Part shown: positions 50,398 through 58,203 of the stretch, one piece after another
Numbering within the stretch: position 1 is the stretch's first letter
How the letters are laid out: each line of letters opens with the position of its first letter
Assembly (NCBI RefSeq): GCF_001424385.1
Contig: NZ_LMPO01000009.1
Location: forward strand, 695,279-759,278
Direction of reading: 5' to 3'
From: Curtobacterium sp. Leaf183
GTDB lineage: Bacteria; Actinomycetota; Actinomycetes; Actinomycetales; Microbacteriaceae
DNA: 64,000 nucleotides
The notes under the pieces: model-generated
What the model was told of the DNA's origin: nothing
The model's database searches: none
The model's input: the letters and a program-made list of their open reading frames with translations, nothing else
Position numbers and translations under genes: made by a program

Positions 50398-51234
50398 GTG
50401 AGCGCGTACCTCGGAGTGGACCTGGCGTGGGGGCTCGGTACCGAGCGACGTGCGCCGAACGAGACCGGGCTCGCCACGCTCGACGAGGACGGCCGGGTAC
50501 TCGACGCCGGGTGGGCCCGCGGCGTCGACGACGTCACCACGTGGATCACCGAGCACCTCGGACCGCGGACGCTCATCGGAGTCGACGCGTCGTTGGTCGT
50601 GACGAACCCGACCGGCATCCGCGAGGCCGAACGGCAGGTCGGACAGCGCTACGGTCGGTGGAAGGTGGCGGCCAACCCCACGAACCTTGCCTCGGCGGCG
50701 AGCGCCGGCGCCCGGCTGCTGGAACGCCTGACCGCGCTCGGCATCGGGTACGTCAGCGACACCCCGTCGATGTACGACCGCCGCGGACCGGCGGTGTTCG
50801 AGTGCTACCCCTACACGACGCTCGTCGGGGTCGAGGAACTCGGCTACGACGCCGAACGCCCCCGGTACAAGCGGCTCGACACGGCGCTGCCCGCACCGGA
50901 TGCCCGAGCCCGTCGCGCCGTGGCGTTCGACGACCTGGTCCGTCGGCTCCGCGAGACGCCGCTCGACCCGCCGCTCGTCCTGGACGCGCACCCGCTCACG
51001 GCTGCGCTCGCCGACCCGTCCGTGCTGCACGGCCCCACGCACAAGCACCGCGAGGACCTGCTCGACGGTGTGCTGTGCGCCTGGACGGCCGCGTTCTGGG
51101 ACCGGCACGGCGACCAGCGCGTGCAGGTGCTGGGCGGCGACCCGGACCTCCCGTCCGATCCGCTCGACGAGGCGGGCCGCAAGCCGGTCGTCATCACTCC
51201 GGCGCGCGGGTCGCAGCGGCGGCCCCGCGGCTAG
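50398..51234 (+). CDS. DUF429 predicted RNase-H-like nuclease
   Basis: The 278-residue protein has the DUF429 pattern: YLGVDLAWG (first Asp), LIGVDASLVVTNPTGIREAE, FECYPYTTLV and HKHREDLLDGVLCAWTA (acidic end). This resembles an RNase-H fold with four acidic residues. The activity has not been shown for close relatives I know of. GTG 50398 follows AGGATGG. It is 9 bp upstream of the GT4 gene, so both are in one operon with the uracil-DNA glycosylase. Confidence 0.85.
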   Translation: MSAYLGVDLAWGLGTERRAPNETGLATLDEDGRVLDAGWARGVDDVTTWITEHLGPRTLIGVDASLVVTNPTGIREAERQVGQRYGRWKVAANPTNLASAASAGARLLERLTALGIGYVSDTPSMYDRRGPAVFECYPYTTLVGVEELGYDAERPRYKRLDTALPAPDARARRAVAFDDLVRRLRETPLDPPLVLDAHPLTAALADPSVLHGPTHKHREDLLDGVLCAWTAAFWDRHGDQRVQVLGGDPDLPSDPLDEAGRKPVVITPARGSQRRPRG

Positions 51235-51243
51235 GCTGATGGC

Positions 51244-52446
51244 GTGAGCAGCACCCCCGAACCCCTGCGCATCGGGCTGGTCTCGCTGCACACCTCCCCC
51301 GGTGACGAGCCCGGGTCCGGTGAGGTCGGGGGCATGAACGTCGTCGTCCGACACCAGGCCGAAGCCCTCGCCGACCTCGGACACCACGTCGAGATCGTCA
51401 CGCGGCGCTCGTCGCCGACCCAGCCCGACTCCGTGTCGATCGTGCCCGGCGTCTGTCTGCGGTTCCTCTCCGCCGGGCCGGCCGAACCGGTGCCGAAGGG
51501 CGAACACGACGCGTTCATCGAGCCGTTCCGCGACGGGCTCGCAGCGCTCGGCCCCTTCGACGTACTGCACGCGCACCACTGGTTCTCCGGAGCCGCCGCC
51601 CTGCCCGTGGCCCGACAGCGCGGCATCCCGCACGTGCAGTCGTTCCACTCCATCGCCGCCGACTCCGCGACGCCGTTGTCCGAGGGTGAGCGTCCCGAGT
51701 CCGCCGGGCGCATGGCGGGCGAGGCGACGCTGGCCCGCGACTCGGACGCCGTGGTGGTGGTCAGCGAGGCCGAGGCCGACACCGTGCGCGACCGGCTCGG
51801 TGGGGACCCCGCCCGTGTGTGGATCGTCCCGCCGGGGGTCGACGGATCGGTGTTCCGGCCCGCTGCCGCCGGGGCCCGCCGTGCCGAGGTGCCCTACGTC
51901 GTGGCTGCTGCCCGCGTCCAGCCGCTCAAGGGCCTCGACCTGGCGATCAAGGCCATCGCGGGGATCTCCGAGGCGGTCCGTCCGACCCTCGTGATCGCCG
52001 GGGACTCCTCGAGCGAAGCCGGCGACTACCTGACGGAGCTCCGTGGGCTCGCTGCGTCACTCGGCGTGGCTGACCGGGTGACGTTCATCGGGCCGCAGTC
52101 ACGCGCCGACCTGGCCCTGCTGTTCCGTGGGTCGTCGGCCGTGCTCGTCCCGTCGCACTCGGAGACGTACGGGCTCGTCGCGCTCGAGGGCTCGGCGTCC
52201 GGGGTGCCGGTCGTCGCCGCTGCCGCCGGGGGCCTGCGCGAAGCGGTGCTCGACGGCGAGACCGGCGTCGTCCTGGAGTCCCGTGCGCCCGAGGTCTGGG
52301 CAGCGGAGATCGAGCGGGTCCTCACCGAACCGACGTACGCGGCCGGGCTGTCCGCGGCGGGTCGCGAACACGCCGAGCGCCTGAGTTGGGAGCGGTCGGC
52401 GTCCGGCCTCGAGCAGGTGTACCGCCGGGTGCTCGGGCACGACTGA
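51244..52446 (+). CDS. GT4-family glycosyltransferase, MshA-like
   Basis: The 400-residue GT-B enzyme begins RIGLVSLHTSPGDEPGSGE and VGGMNVVVRHQAEAL, the pattern of MshA and sucrose-phosphate-type glycosyltransferases. It has VLHAHHWFSG, PPGVD, and SHSETYGLVALEGSASGVPV (E-x7-E nucleotide-sugar site). MshA joins GlcNAc to inositol-phosphate in mycothiol synthesis. The overall fit is good but a capsule or glycolipid role is possible. Confidence 0.85.
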   Translation: MSSTPEPLRIGLVSLHTSPGDEPGSGEVGGMNVVVRHQAEALADLGHHVEIVTRRSSPTQPDSVSIVPGVCLRFLSAGPAEPVPKGEHDAFIEPFRDGLAALGPFDVLHAHHWFSGAAALPVARQRGIPHVQSFHSIAADSATPLSEGERPESAGRMAGEATLARDSDAVVVVSEAEADTVRDRLGGDPARVWIVPPGVDGSVFRPAAAGARRAEVPYVVAAARVQPLKGLDLAIKAIAGISEAVRPTLVIAGDSSSEAGDYLTELRGLAASLGVADRVTFIGPQSRADLALLFRGSSAVLVPSHSETYGLVALEGSASGVPVVAAAAGGLREAVLDGETGVVLESRAPEVWAAEIERVLTEPTYAAGLSAAGREHAERLSWERSASGLEQVYRRVLGHD

Positions 52447-53042
52447 TGGCCGGAGCGCTCGACCTCGGTCCGTTCTGGGCGGCGCTCGACGCGGTCCCGG
52501 TCGACCCGGACGCCGAGGCGCTCTACGACGGCTCCGTCGCGGGCCGGCTGCGGCGCGAGAACCTGACGCGGTACCTCGACGCCGTCGGCCCGCACGCGGA
52601 CACGCTGCTGGTCGCCGAGGCCCCCGGCTGGCGCGGCATGACGAACACCGGCATCCCGTTCACCAGCATGCGTGAACTCGGACCCGACTTCCTGGCGCCC
52701 TCGCAGCCGACCGCCCCGTGGGAAGCATCGTCACGGGTCGTGCACGCCGCGCTCGCCGGGTGGCGCGGTCCGCTCCCCGTCGCGTGGGCGATCTTCCCGC
52801 ACCACCCGTTCGTCGGGACCGACCGGCTGACGAACCGGACGCCGCGACCTGCCGAGGTCCGGTCAGGCGCGCCGGTGACCCTCGCGCTGCTCGAGGCACT
52901 CGGAGCGAGTCGGGTGATCGCCGTCGGACGGAAGGCGCAGGGAGCGCTCGCCCTCGCCGGAATCGACGCGATCGCGGTGCGGCACCCGGCGCAGGGCGGG
53001 GCGAAGCAGTTCACGGAGCAGCTGGCCGCGCTGTCCGGCTGA
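52446..53042 (+). CDS. Uracil-DNA glycosylase superfamily protein
   Basis: The 198-residue protein has VAEAPGWRGMTNTGIPFTS (motif 1 region of UDG family 4/5-like enzymes), AIFPHHPFV, and the closing HPAQGGAKQF (motif 2, His near 183). It removes uracil or a related base from DNA. The ATG overlaps the GT4 stop by one base (TGATG). Confidence 0.85.
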   Translation: MAGALDLGPFWAALDAVPVDPDAEALYDGSVAGRLRRENLTRYLDAVGPHADTLLVAEAPGWRGMTNTGIPFTSMRELGPDFLAPSQPTAPWEASSRVVHAALAGWRGPLPVAWAIFPHHPFVGTDRLTNRTPRPAEVRSGAPVTLALLEALGASRVIAVGRKAQGALALAGIDAIAVRHPAQGGAKQFTEQLAALSG

Positions 53043-53077
53043 GGGGGGGCGCCCCACGCCGCGGCGCCGCGCTCGCT

Positions 53078-53147
53078 CGAGACGCCGCGGGTCAGGCGAG
53101 ACGCCGCGCTTCCAGCGAGACGCCGCCTTCCGGGGCGGCGTCTCGAG
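53078..53147. repeat. 19-bp-phased inverted repeat array, second locus
   Basis: CGAGACGCC occurs at 53078, 53097 and 53116; GGCGTCTCG at 53137, with degenerate copies at 53156 and 53175. All are 19 bp apart. CGAGACGCCGCC and GGCGGCGTCTCG flank a 6-base loop (12-bp stem). The genes on both sides converge, as at 21473. Confidence 0.8.
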
Positions 53148-53184
53148 TGCGCGGCGGCGCCGCGAGTGCACGGCGGCGCCGGGG

Positions 53185-53613
53185 TCAGGCGGACTGGACG
53201 TCGACGCCCTTCGCCGCGAGGGCCTCGGCGACGTGCGCCGGCAGTCGTGTGGCGACGTAGACCGTCCGCAGCGCCGGGAGTTCGATGACGTCGTCCCAGT
53301 TCTGCGGGTCGAAGCGGTCGTCGGTGCCCTCCCAGCCGGGGTGCACGTCCTGCAGGACCTGCAGGTCGGAGTCGACGGTGAGCTCGGTCACCAGGGACAG
53401 GTGCGAGGGCAGCAGGTCGAGGTCGTCGTAGTACTCGCGCGCTCGGTCGTCCTGCCCCTCGACGTCGATGTCCTCGTCCGACTCGTCGGCGCTGTCCGCG
53501 TCGTACGGCTCGAGCACGTCGAGGTCGTAGCAGAGCACGTCGAGCACGAGCAGCTTCGCGTTGAAGTCGGCGAACTCGATCGGTTCCTCGGTGGTGTTCG
53601 ACTCGTCGTCCAT
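53185..53613 (-). CDS. Acidic hypothetical protein, 142 residues
   Basis: The protein is strongly acidic: EFADFNAKLLVLDVLCYDLD then ESDEDIDVEGQDD, and later VIELPALRTVYVATRLP. No signal peptide or span is present. The alternation of hydrophobic strands suggests a small alpha/beta fold, but I cannot name the family. It is monocistronic and convergent with the uracil-DNA glycosylase. Confidence 0.72.
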   Translation of the reverse strand: MDDESNTTEEPIEFADFNAKLLVLDVLCYDLDVLEPYDADSADESDEDIDVEGQDDRAREYYDDLDLLPSHLSLVTELTVDSDLQVLQDVHPGWEGTDDRFDPQNWDDVIELPALRTVYVATRLPAHVAEALAAKGVDVQSA

Positions 53614-53739
53614 GCAGCGGATGCTAGCGGCGCCGTGCTGGAGGCGTCCGGTTTCCGGCAGGACACGGACGTGTTGCGATGACCGGCGAGAACTCTGTGA
53701 GACTGGACAGGGAAGCGTGCAGGCGCAACAGTGTGGTGC

Positions 53740-55197
53740 ATGGCCACAACCAACACCGAGCGCCCGACGACGGAGCAGCCCGAACTGCGCCGTGTCCTCG
53801 GACCCAAGCTCCTGCTGTTGTTCATCATCGGGGACATCCTCGGCACGGGTGTCTACGCCCTGACGGGGCAGGTCGCGGCGGAGGTCGGTGGGGCCGCATG
53901 GCTCCCGTTCCTCATCGCGTTCGCGGTCGCGCTGTTGACGGCGTTCTCGTACCTGGAGCTCGTCACGAAGTACCCGCAGACCGCCGGTGCCGCGCTCTAC
54001 GTCCACAAGGCGTTCGGCATCCACTTCGTCACCTTCATCGTCACGTTCATCGTGATGTGCTCGGGGATCACCTCGGCGTCGACGGCGTCGCGGGCGTTCG
54101 CGGCGAACCTCGGGGTCGGCTTCGGCCTCGAGCTGCCGAACGGCGTGGTGATGCTCATCGCGATGGGGTTCATGCTCGCCGTGATGGCGGTGAACTTCCG
54201 AGGCGTCAGCGAGAGCGTCAAGACCAACGTCGTCCTGACCCTCGTCGAGCTGAGCGGTCTGGTGATGGTGATCCTCATCGGGTTCTGGGCGATCGCGGGC
54301 GGCAACGCGGACTTCTCGCGCGTGGTCATGTTCGAGACCCCGGAGGACAAGAGCCTGCTGCTGTCGATCTCGACGGCGACCTCGCTGGCGTTCTTCGCGA
54401 TGGTCGGCTTCGAGGACTCGGTGAACATGGCCGAGGAGACCAAGGACCCGTCGCGGATCTTCCCCAAGGTGATGCTCACGGGCCTCGGCATCACCGCCGT
54501 CATCTACGTGCTCGTGTCCATCTGCGCCGTCGCCGTCGTGCCGATCGGTGAGCTCGCGGGCAACGAGACGCCGCTGGTCACCGTCGTGCAGACCGCCGCG
54601 CCGGACTTCCCGATCGGCAACCTGCTGCCCTTCATCTCGATGTTCGCCGTCGCCAACACCGCGCTGATCAACATGATGATGGCGTCGCGCCTGCTGTACG
54701 GCATGAGCAAGCAGGGTGTCCTGCCCGGGTTCCTGTCCAAGGTGTCGCAGACCCGCCGCACCCCGTCCACCGCGATCGTCTTCACCACGGTGATCTCCCT
54801 GGCCCTGATCGGCTGGGTGTCGCTCAGCCCGGACTCCCCCATCGTGGTCGTGCTCGGCGGGACCACGTCGCTGTTGCTGCTGTCCGTGTTTGCCGTCGTC
54901 AACCTGTCGGTGTTGGTGCTGCGGCGCGACAAGGTCGGTCACAAGCACTTCCGGGCCGGCGTCGTGATCCCCGTGATCGGCGTCGTCACCTGCTTGTGGC
55001 TCGTGCTGCCGTTCTCGTCCGGTCGCGCGGTGGAGCAGTACCAGATCGCGGGTGCCCTGTTGGCGCTTGGCGTGCTGCTGTGGATCGTGACCTGGTTCAC
55101 CCACGGTCGCAAGCACACGGACAAGGCGCCGACCGGGCTGGTGACCGAGCCGACGCAGGTCGTCCACCGCGACGACGAGCCGGTCGAGCGCAGCTGA
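53740..55197 (+). CDS. APC-superfamily amino acid permease (1)
   Basis: The 485-residue, 12-span transporter has the APC start LLLLFIIGDILGTGVYALTG (span 1 unwound GxG) and FEDSVNMAEETKDPSRIFPK after span 6. It probably takes up a cationic or neutral amino acid or polyamine. ATG 53740 is taken; GTG codons 6 and 9 bases upstream are possible. The final Arg-Ser-stop codons begin a seven-unit 31-bp repeat array. Confidence 0.93.
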   Translation: MATTNTERPTTEQPELRRVLGPKLLLLFIIGDILGTGVYALTGQVAAEVGGAAWLPFLIAFAVALLTAFSYLELVTKYPQTAGAALYVHKAFGIHFVTFIVTFIVMCSGITSASTASRAFAANLGVGFGLELPNGVVMLIAMGFMLAVMAVNFRGVSESVKTNVVLTLVELSGLVMVILIGFWAIAGGNADFSRVVMFETPEDKSLLLSISTATSLAFFAMVGFEDSVNMAEETKDPSRIFPKVMLTGLGITAVIYVLVSICAVAVVPIGELAGNETPLVTVVQTAAPDFPIGNLLPFISMFAVANTALINMMMASRLLYGMSKQGVLPGFLSKVSQTRRTPSTAIVFTTVISLALIGWVSLSPDSPIVVVLGGTTSLLLLSVFAVVNLSVLVLRRDKVGHKHFRAGVVIPVIGVVTCLWLVLPFSSGRAVEQYQIAGALLALGVLLWIVTWFTHGRKHTDKAPTGLVTEPTQVVHRDDEPVERS

Positions 55198-55398
55198 CGG
55201 GGGCACACCCCGGCTGCAGCGCAGTTGGCGGGGGCACACCCCGGCTGCAGCGCAGTTGACGGGGGCATACCCCGGCTGCAGCGCAGCTGACCGGGGCACA
55301 CCCCGGCTGCAGCGCAGCTGACGCGGGCACACCCCGGCTGCAGCGCAGCTGACCGGGGCTCACCCCGGCCGCCGCGCAGCTGACCGGCGCCCACTCGG
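55189..55398 (+). repeat. 31-bp tandem array, seven units, starting on the permease stop codon
   Basis: CGCAGCTGAC or a 1-2 base variant begins at 55189, 55220, 55251, 55282, 55313, 55344 and 55375, exactly 31 apart. The first copy is the permease's last two codons and stop. Each unit also contains CCGGGG-CACA-CCCCGG, a hairpin. The final unit is degenerate. Confidence 0.92.
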
Positions 55399-55428
55399 AC
55401 CAGAGCGCACCTGAACGCGGGGCATGTC

Positions 55429-55455
55429 GAGGGCGGCCGTTCCCAGGCCGCCCTC
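55429..55455 (+). terminator. Hairpin after the 31-bp array
   Basis: GAGGGCGGCC and GGCCGCCCTC form a perfect 10-bp stem with a 7-base loop. It is the likely end of the permease transcript, 230 bases past the stop. Confidence 0.6.
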
Positions 55456-55473
55456 GTACCCTCGTCCTGGCGA

Positions 55474-55524
55474 CCGGACCGAGATCCGGCACCCCGGGAC
55501 CCGGACCGACATCCGGCACCCCGG
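55474..55524. repeat. Two copies of a 24-bp repeat
   Basis: CCGGACCGAGATCCGGC and CCGGACCGACATCCGGC start at 55474 and 55501, each followed by ACCCCGG. They lie in the leader of the lysozyme-like gene. Confidence 0.7.
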
Positions 55525-55553
55525 CACCGGACCCCGGACGGAAGGACCCGAGC

Positions 55554-56174
55554 ATGCACCGTGTCGGCATCACGCTGGCGTCCGTGTTCGGCGCCGGTAT
55601 CGTGGCCGTCGGCATCGGCGTGGTCGTGCTGGTCGTCATGGCGGTCCACTCACTGTCCGGCGTGGCCGGCTCGGTGTCGTCCCCGCAGGCCGTCACGTGC
55701 CCGGCGGCCGCGTCGAAGACCATCGGCGGGATCGTCGTCCCCGCGGGGCCGGTCGCCGGCTACTGCCAGGACCGGCTGGTGAACGCCGCGTACGTCATCG
55801 AGGCCGCGCAGTCCCTCGGCATCGGCCCGCACACGCAGGCCGTCGGGGTGATGACCGCGATCGGCGAGTCCGGGCTGCAGAACCTGGACCACGGTGACGC
55901 GGTCGGCCCCGACAGCCGGGGACTGTTCCAGCAGCGGGACAACGGCGCGTGGGGCACGTACGAGCAGCGCATGGACCCGTACACGGCAGCGTCGATGTTC
56001 TACGCGAAGCTCGTGAAGGTCCCCGGGTGGAAGACCATGACCCCGACGCAGATGGCGCACGCCGTGCAGGTGAACGCCGACCCGGAGCACTACGCGAAGT
56101 CCTGGCCGGCGGCGAAGGCCGTGGTCGAGGGCCTGACCGGCCAGGACGTGCCGGACACCGCCCCACAGGGCTGA
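55554..56174 (+). CDS. Membrane-anchored lysozyme-like peptidoglycan hydrolase
   Basis: The 206-residue protein has an N-terminal span (ITLASVFGAGIVAVGIGVVV), then a lysozyme/SLT-like domain at 75-195. AVGVMTAIGESGLQNLDHGD has the catalytic Glu, and DSRGLFQQRDNGAWGTYEQR and DPYTAASMFYAKL complete the motif. This is the small goose-lysozyme-like type of actinobacterial surface and conjugation proteins. No conjugation or phage genes are near, so a wall-remodelling role is more likely. GGAAGG precedes the ATG. Confidence 0.85.
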   Translation: MHRVGITLASVFGAGIVAVGIGVVVLVVMAVHSLSGVAGSVSSPQAVTCPAAASKTIGGIVVPAGPVAGYCQDRLVNAAYVIEAAQSLGIGPHTQAVGVMTAIGESGLQNLDHGDAVGPDSRGLFQQRDNGAWGTYEQRMDPYTAASMFYAKLVKVPGWKTMTPTQMAHAVQVNADPEHYAKSWPAAKAVVEGLTGQDVPDTAPQG

Positions 56175-56200
56175 CCCCGGCGCGCGTCACGCCGGCCCAC

Positions 56201-56245
56201 GCCGCACCGACCCGCGCCGCACCAATCAGCGCCGCTCCGACCCGA
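56201..56245. repeat. 15-bp repeat, three units
   Basis: GCCGCACCGACCCGC, GCCGCACCAATCAGC and GCCGCTCCGACCCGA follow each other between two convergent genes. Confidence 0.6.
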
Positions 56246-56285
56246 GCCAGCCGCCGCGCGGCCGCCGCCACGTCAGGCCGACGCG

Positions 56286-56723
56286 TCACGCCGTAGCGGC
56301 GGTCACCTCGTCGTCGTCGAGTTCGACCATCGACGCGCCCCCGTCATGCACGACGACCTGCCCGCGCAGACGCACGTGGTGCTCGTCGAGCACGCACGCC
56401 ATGGCGTCCACCCACTCCCAGTCCACCGGGCTGAGTCCGCGCGCACCCGGCCGTTCCCATGCGAGCACGACGTCGGCGGCGTCGACCTGCTCGACGAGGT
56501 CGGCGACCAGCGCTCCGAAGTCGTCGACGTGGTCGTCGGGTTGGTACGGCAGGTCGGCGATCGGCACCACGAGCTGGATCGGCACGCCGCGGGGTGCGAG
56601 GAAGAGCACCCAGCACTGCCGGCGCACGGGACGTTCGAGGAGGGCGACGACGAGGTCCACGACGTCGTCATCGGTACGGACTGCGGTTCGCTCGAGTCGG
56701 TCGAGCACATCGGTGTCTGGCAT
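56286..56723 (-). CDS. Hypothetical acidic protein, 145 residues
   Basis: The protein is soluble, acidic and valine-rich (VVDLVVALLERPVRRQCWVL, then RGVPIQLVVPIADLPYQPDD, and SPVDWEWVDAMACVLDEHHV). It could be a small alpha/beta fold like those in actinobacterial regulatory proteins, but I do not recognise it. It stands alone, 104 bp from the next minus-strand gene. Confidence 0.72.
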   Translation of the reverse strand: MPDTDVLDRLERTAVRTDDDVVDLVVALLERPVRRQCWVLFLAPRGVPIQLVVPIADLPYQPDDHVDDFGALVADLVEQVDAADVVLAWERPGARGLSPVDWEWVDAMACVLDEHHVRLRGQVVVHDGGASMVELDDDEVTAATA

Positions 56724-56827
56724 GGCTCCAGGCTCGTTCAGACCGGCCGCCGACAGGCCGCACGAGCCCGCATCTGTGGACGACGAGACCGCACGGCCTT
56801 GCTGTGGAGGAAGGTCCGCAGTCCCGC

Positions 56828-57250
56828 TCAGATCCCGTGCGTGATCGCGCTGTCCACCAGCAGCAGCGCACCGAAGAACACCACCACCACTGCCACCAAC
56901 CCGGTCACCGCGACCGGCCAGGCCAGCCGGCGTCGCGTCAGTCGCAGCACGGAGAAGACGACGGTGAGCGCCAGCACCAGCGCCACGAGCACCGGCCCGG
57001 CGTACACCACGACGCCCCCGAGCGTCTCGTCACACCGGTTGCCCGGCGCGGTGCACGACCCGAAACCGAGCGACAGGAACACGATCCCCCACCCCGCGAC
57101 GAGCGCGACACCCGCGTCGATGGCGAGCAGCACGATGGTGGCGACCAGGTCCGCGACGCGACGGCCACCGACCAGGGGGTGACGAGCCCGGCGACCAGGA
57201 CCCGGACGGTCGGTCGCGGGACGCTCGGACGGCGTCACCGGCGCGGACAT
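56828..57250 (-). CDS. Hypothetical three-span membrane protein
   Basis: The 140-residue protein has a polar N-terminus and three spans (about 35-58, 75-98 and 108-130), with a loop containing two cysteines (SLGFGSCTAPGNRCDETLGG) on the outer side that could form a disulfide. ATG 57250 overlaps the DoxX stop by one base (TGATG), so it is cotranscribed with DoxX. Family unknown. Confidence 0.75.
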   Translation of the reverse strand: MSAPVTPSERPATDRPGPGRRARHPLVGGRRVADLVATIVLLAIDAGVALVAGWGIVFLSLGFGSCTAPGNRCDETLGGVVVYAGPVLVALVLALTVVFSVLRLTRRRLAWPVAVTGLVAVVVVFFGALLLVDSAITHGI

Positions 57251-57639
57251 CAGGAACGCCGGCGCGTCCCGCCGCGCGTGGACCACAGCGACGCGGCGAT
57301 CAGGAGCGGCTGTCCGAACAGACGACCGATGCGCTTGGTGTCCGTGTCCAGGCCGAACGCACTCCGGCGGTTCACCCACTGCGACAGGTTGCCCGGGAAC
57401 ACGGCGACGAAGAACCAGGCCGCGACGTTCCCGACGAGCCGACGACGCCGACGACCGGTGAACAGCAGTGCTGACCCGAGACCGATCTCGGCGACCCCGG
57501 ACGCCAGCACGGTCGCGTCGGTGTCAAGCGGCACGAACTCCGGCACCTGGGCCTGGAAGTCCTTCCGCGCGAAGGTGAGGTGGCTCGTGCCGGCGAAGAC
57601 CAGCGCGATCCCGAGCAGGACACGGACGAACGAACGCAT
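57250..57639 (-). CDS. DoxX-like membrane protein
   Basis: The 129-residue protein has four spans with DoxX features: an N-terminal RVLLGIALVFAGTSHLTFAR and the middle ASGVAEIGLGSALLFTGRRR. NLSQWVNRRSAFGLDTDTKR closes it. DoxX proteins work in membrane redox reactions, as in the mycobacterial membrane oxidoreductase complex, though short members are poorly known. It leads the pair with the three-span protein. Confidence 0.82.
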   Translation of the reverse strand: MRSFVRVLLGIALVFAGTSHLTFARKDFQAQVPEFVPLDTDATVLASGVAEIGLGSALLFTGRRRRRLVGNVAAWFFVAVFPGNLSQWVNRRSAFGLDTDTKRIGRLFGQPLLIAASLWSTRGGTRRRS

Positions 57640-57745
57640 GCACCCAGCATGCCTGGCGAGCGCGCGGCTCGCACGAGGCCCCCGAACACGATGCCCCCTG
57701 AACCGGCGTCTGCCGGACATCACAGAGCGTCGGTAGGTTCGGAGC

Positions 57746-58078
57746 ATGGCCGCACGGACCCGTGACCACGAACCCCCGGCGGCTCCCGCGTCCGTCGCGG
57801 TGGTGCTCGGCTGCATCGCCCTGTACCTCGGCCTGGTGATCCCGGCGGAGCAGCTCGCCCAGCACGTGGCGCTCGGCGGGTTCTTCGGCGCCGTCGGGCT
57901 GCTGAGCGGCTGGCGGGCCATCGCGATCGGCGGTCGTCGCCGCGCTGCCCGCCGGTGGGCCTGGGCAGGCATCGTCATCATCGGTGTCGCGTTCGTCGCG
58001 ATGGCGTACCAACTGGTCTACGTGCTGAGCGGGGGCGCCGTGCCGCCGCCGTTCTGGTCGCCCTACGCGGCCCCCTGA
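57746..58078 (+). CDS. Small hypothetical membrane protein, 110 residues
   Basis: It has three hydrophobic segments (VAVVLGCIALYLGLVIPAEQ, HVALGGFFGAVGLLSGW, AGIVIIGVAFVAMAYQLVYV) with a basic RRRAARR loop. It is divergent from DoxX. No family is recognised. A 25-bp duplication spans its stop. Confidence 0.7.
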   Translation: MAARTRDHEPPAAPASVAVVLGCIALYLGLVIPAEQLAQHVALGGFFGAVGLLSGWRAIAIGGRRRAARRWAWAGIVIIGVAFVAMAYQLVYVLSGGAVPPPFWSPYAAP

Positions 58079-58121
58079 CGGACCGGAGGTCCGTGGCCCC
58101 TGACGGACGGGAGGCCCGTGG
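58072..58121. repeat. 25-bp duplication across a stop codon
   Basis: Two copies start at 58072 and 58097, each beginning CCCCTGACGGAC and ending CCGTGG; 23 of 25 positions agree. The first holds the stop codon of the 110-residue gene (TGA, 58076-58078). Confidence 0.8.
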
Positions 58122-58146
58122 CGGCCCGGCACCGGGCCTCCCGTCC
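58105..58146 (+). terminator. Terminator hairpin
   Basis: GGACGGGAGGCCCG and CGGGCCTCCCGTCC pair over 14 bp around a 14-base loop, ahead of the second permease gene. Confidence 0.7.
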
Positions 58147-58203
58147 GCCCCGCGCAGCGGCAACGGCCGCACACACCGCCCGCACAGGGTGCAGAGTGGG
58201 CGC

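Noticed and set aside
55189-55398. CRISPR array
   Set aside because: The 31-bp units abut directly with no variable spacers, and no cas genes are present.
55554-56174. Prophage endolysin or conjugative-element lysozyme
   Set aside because: No phage structural, integrase or conjugation genes are near, and the protein has its own membrane anchor and housekeeping neighbours.
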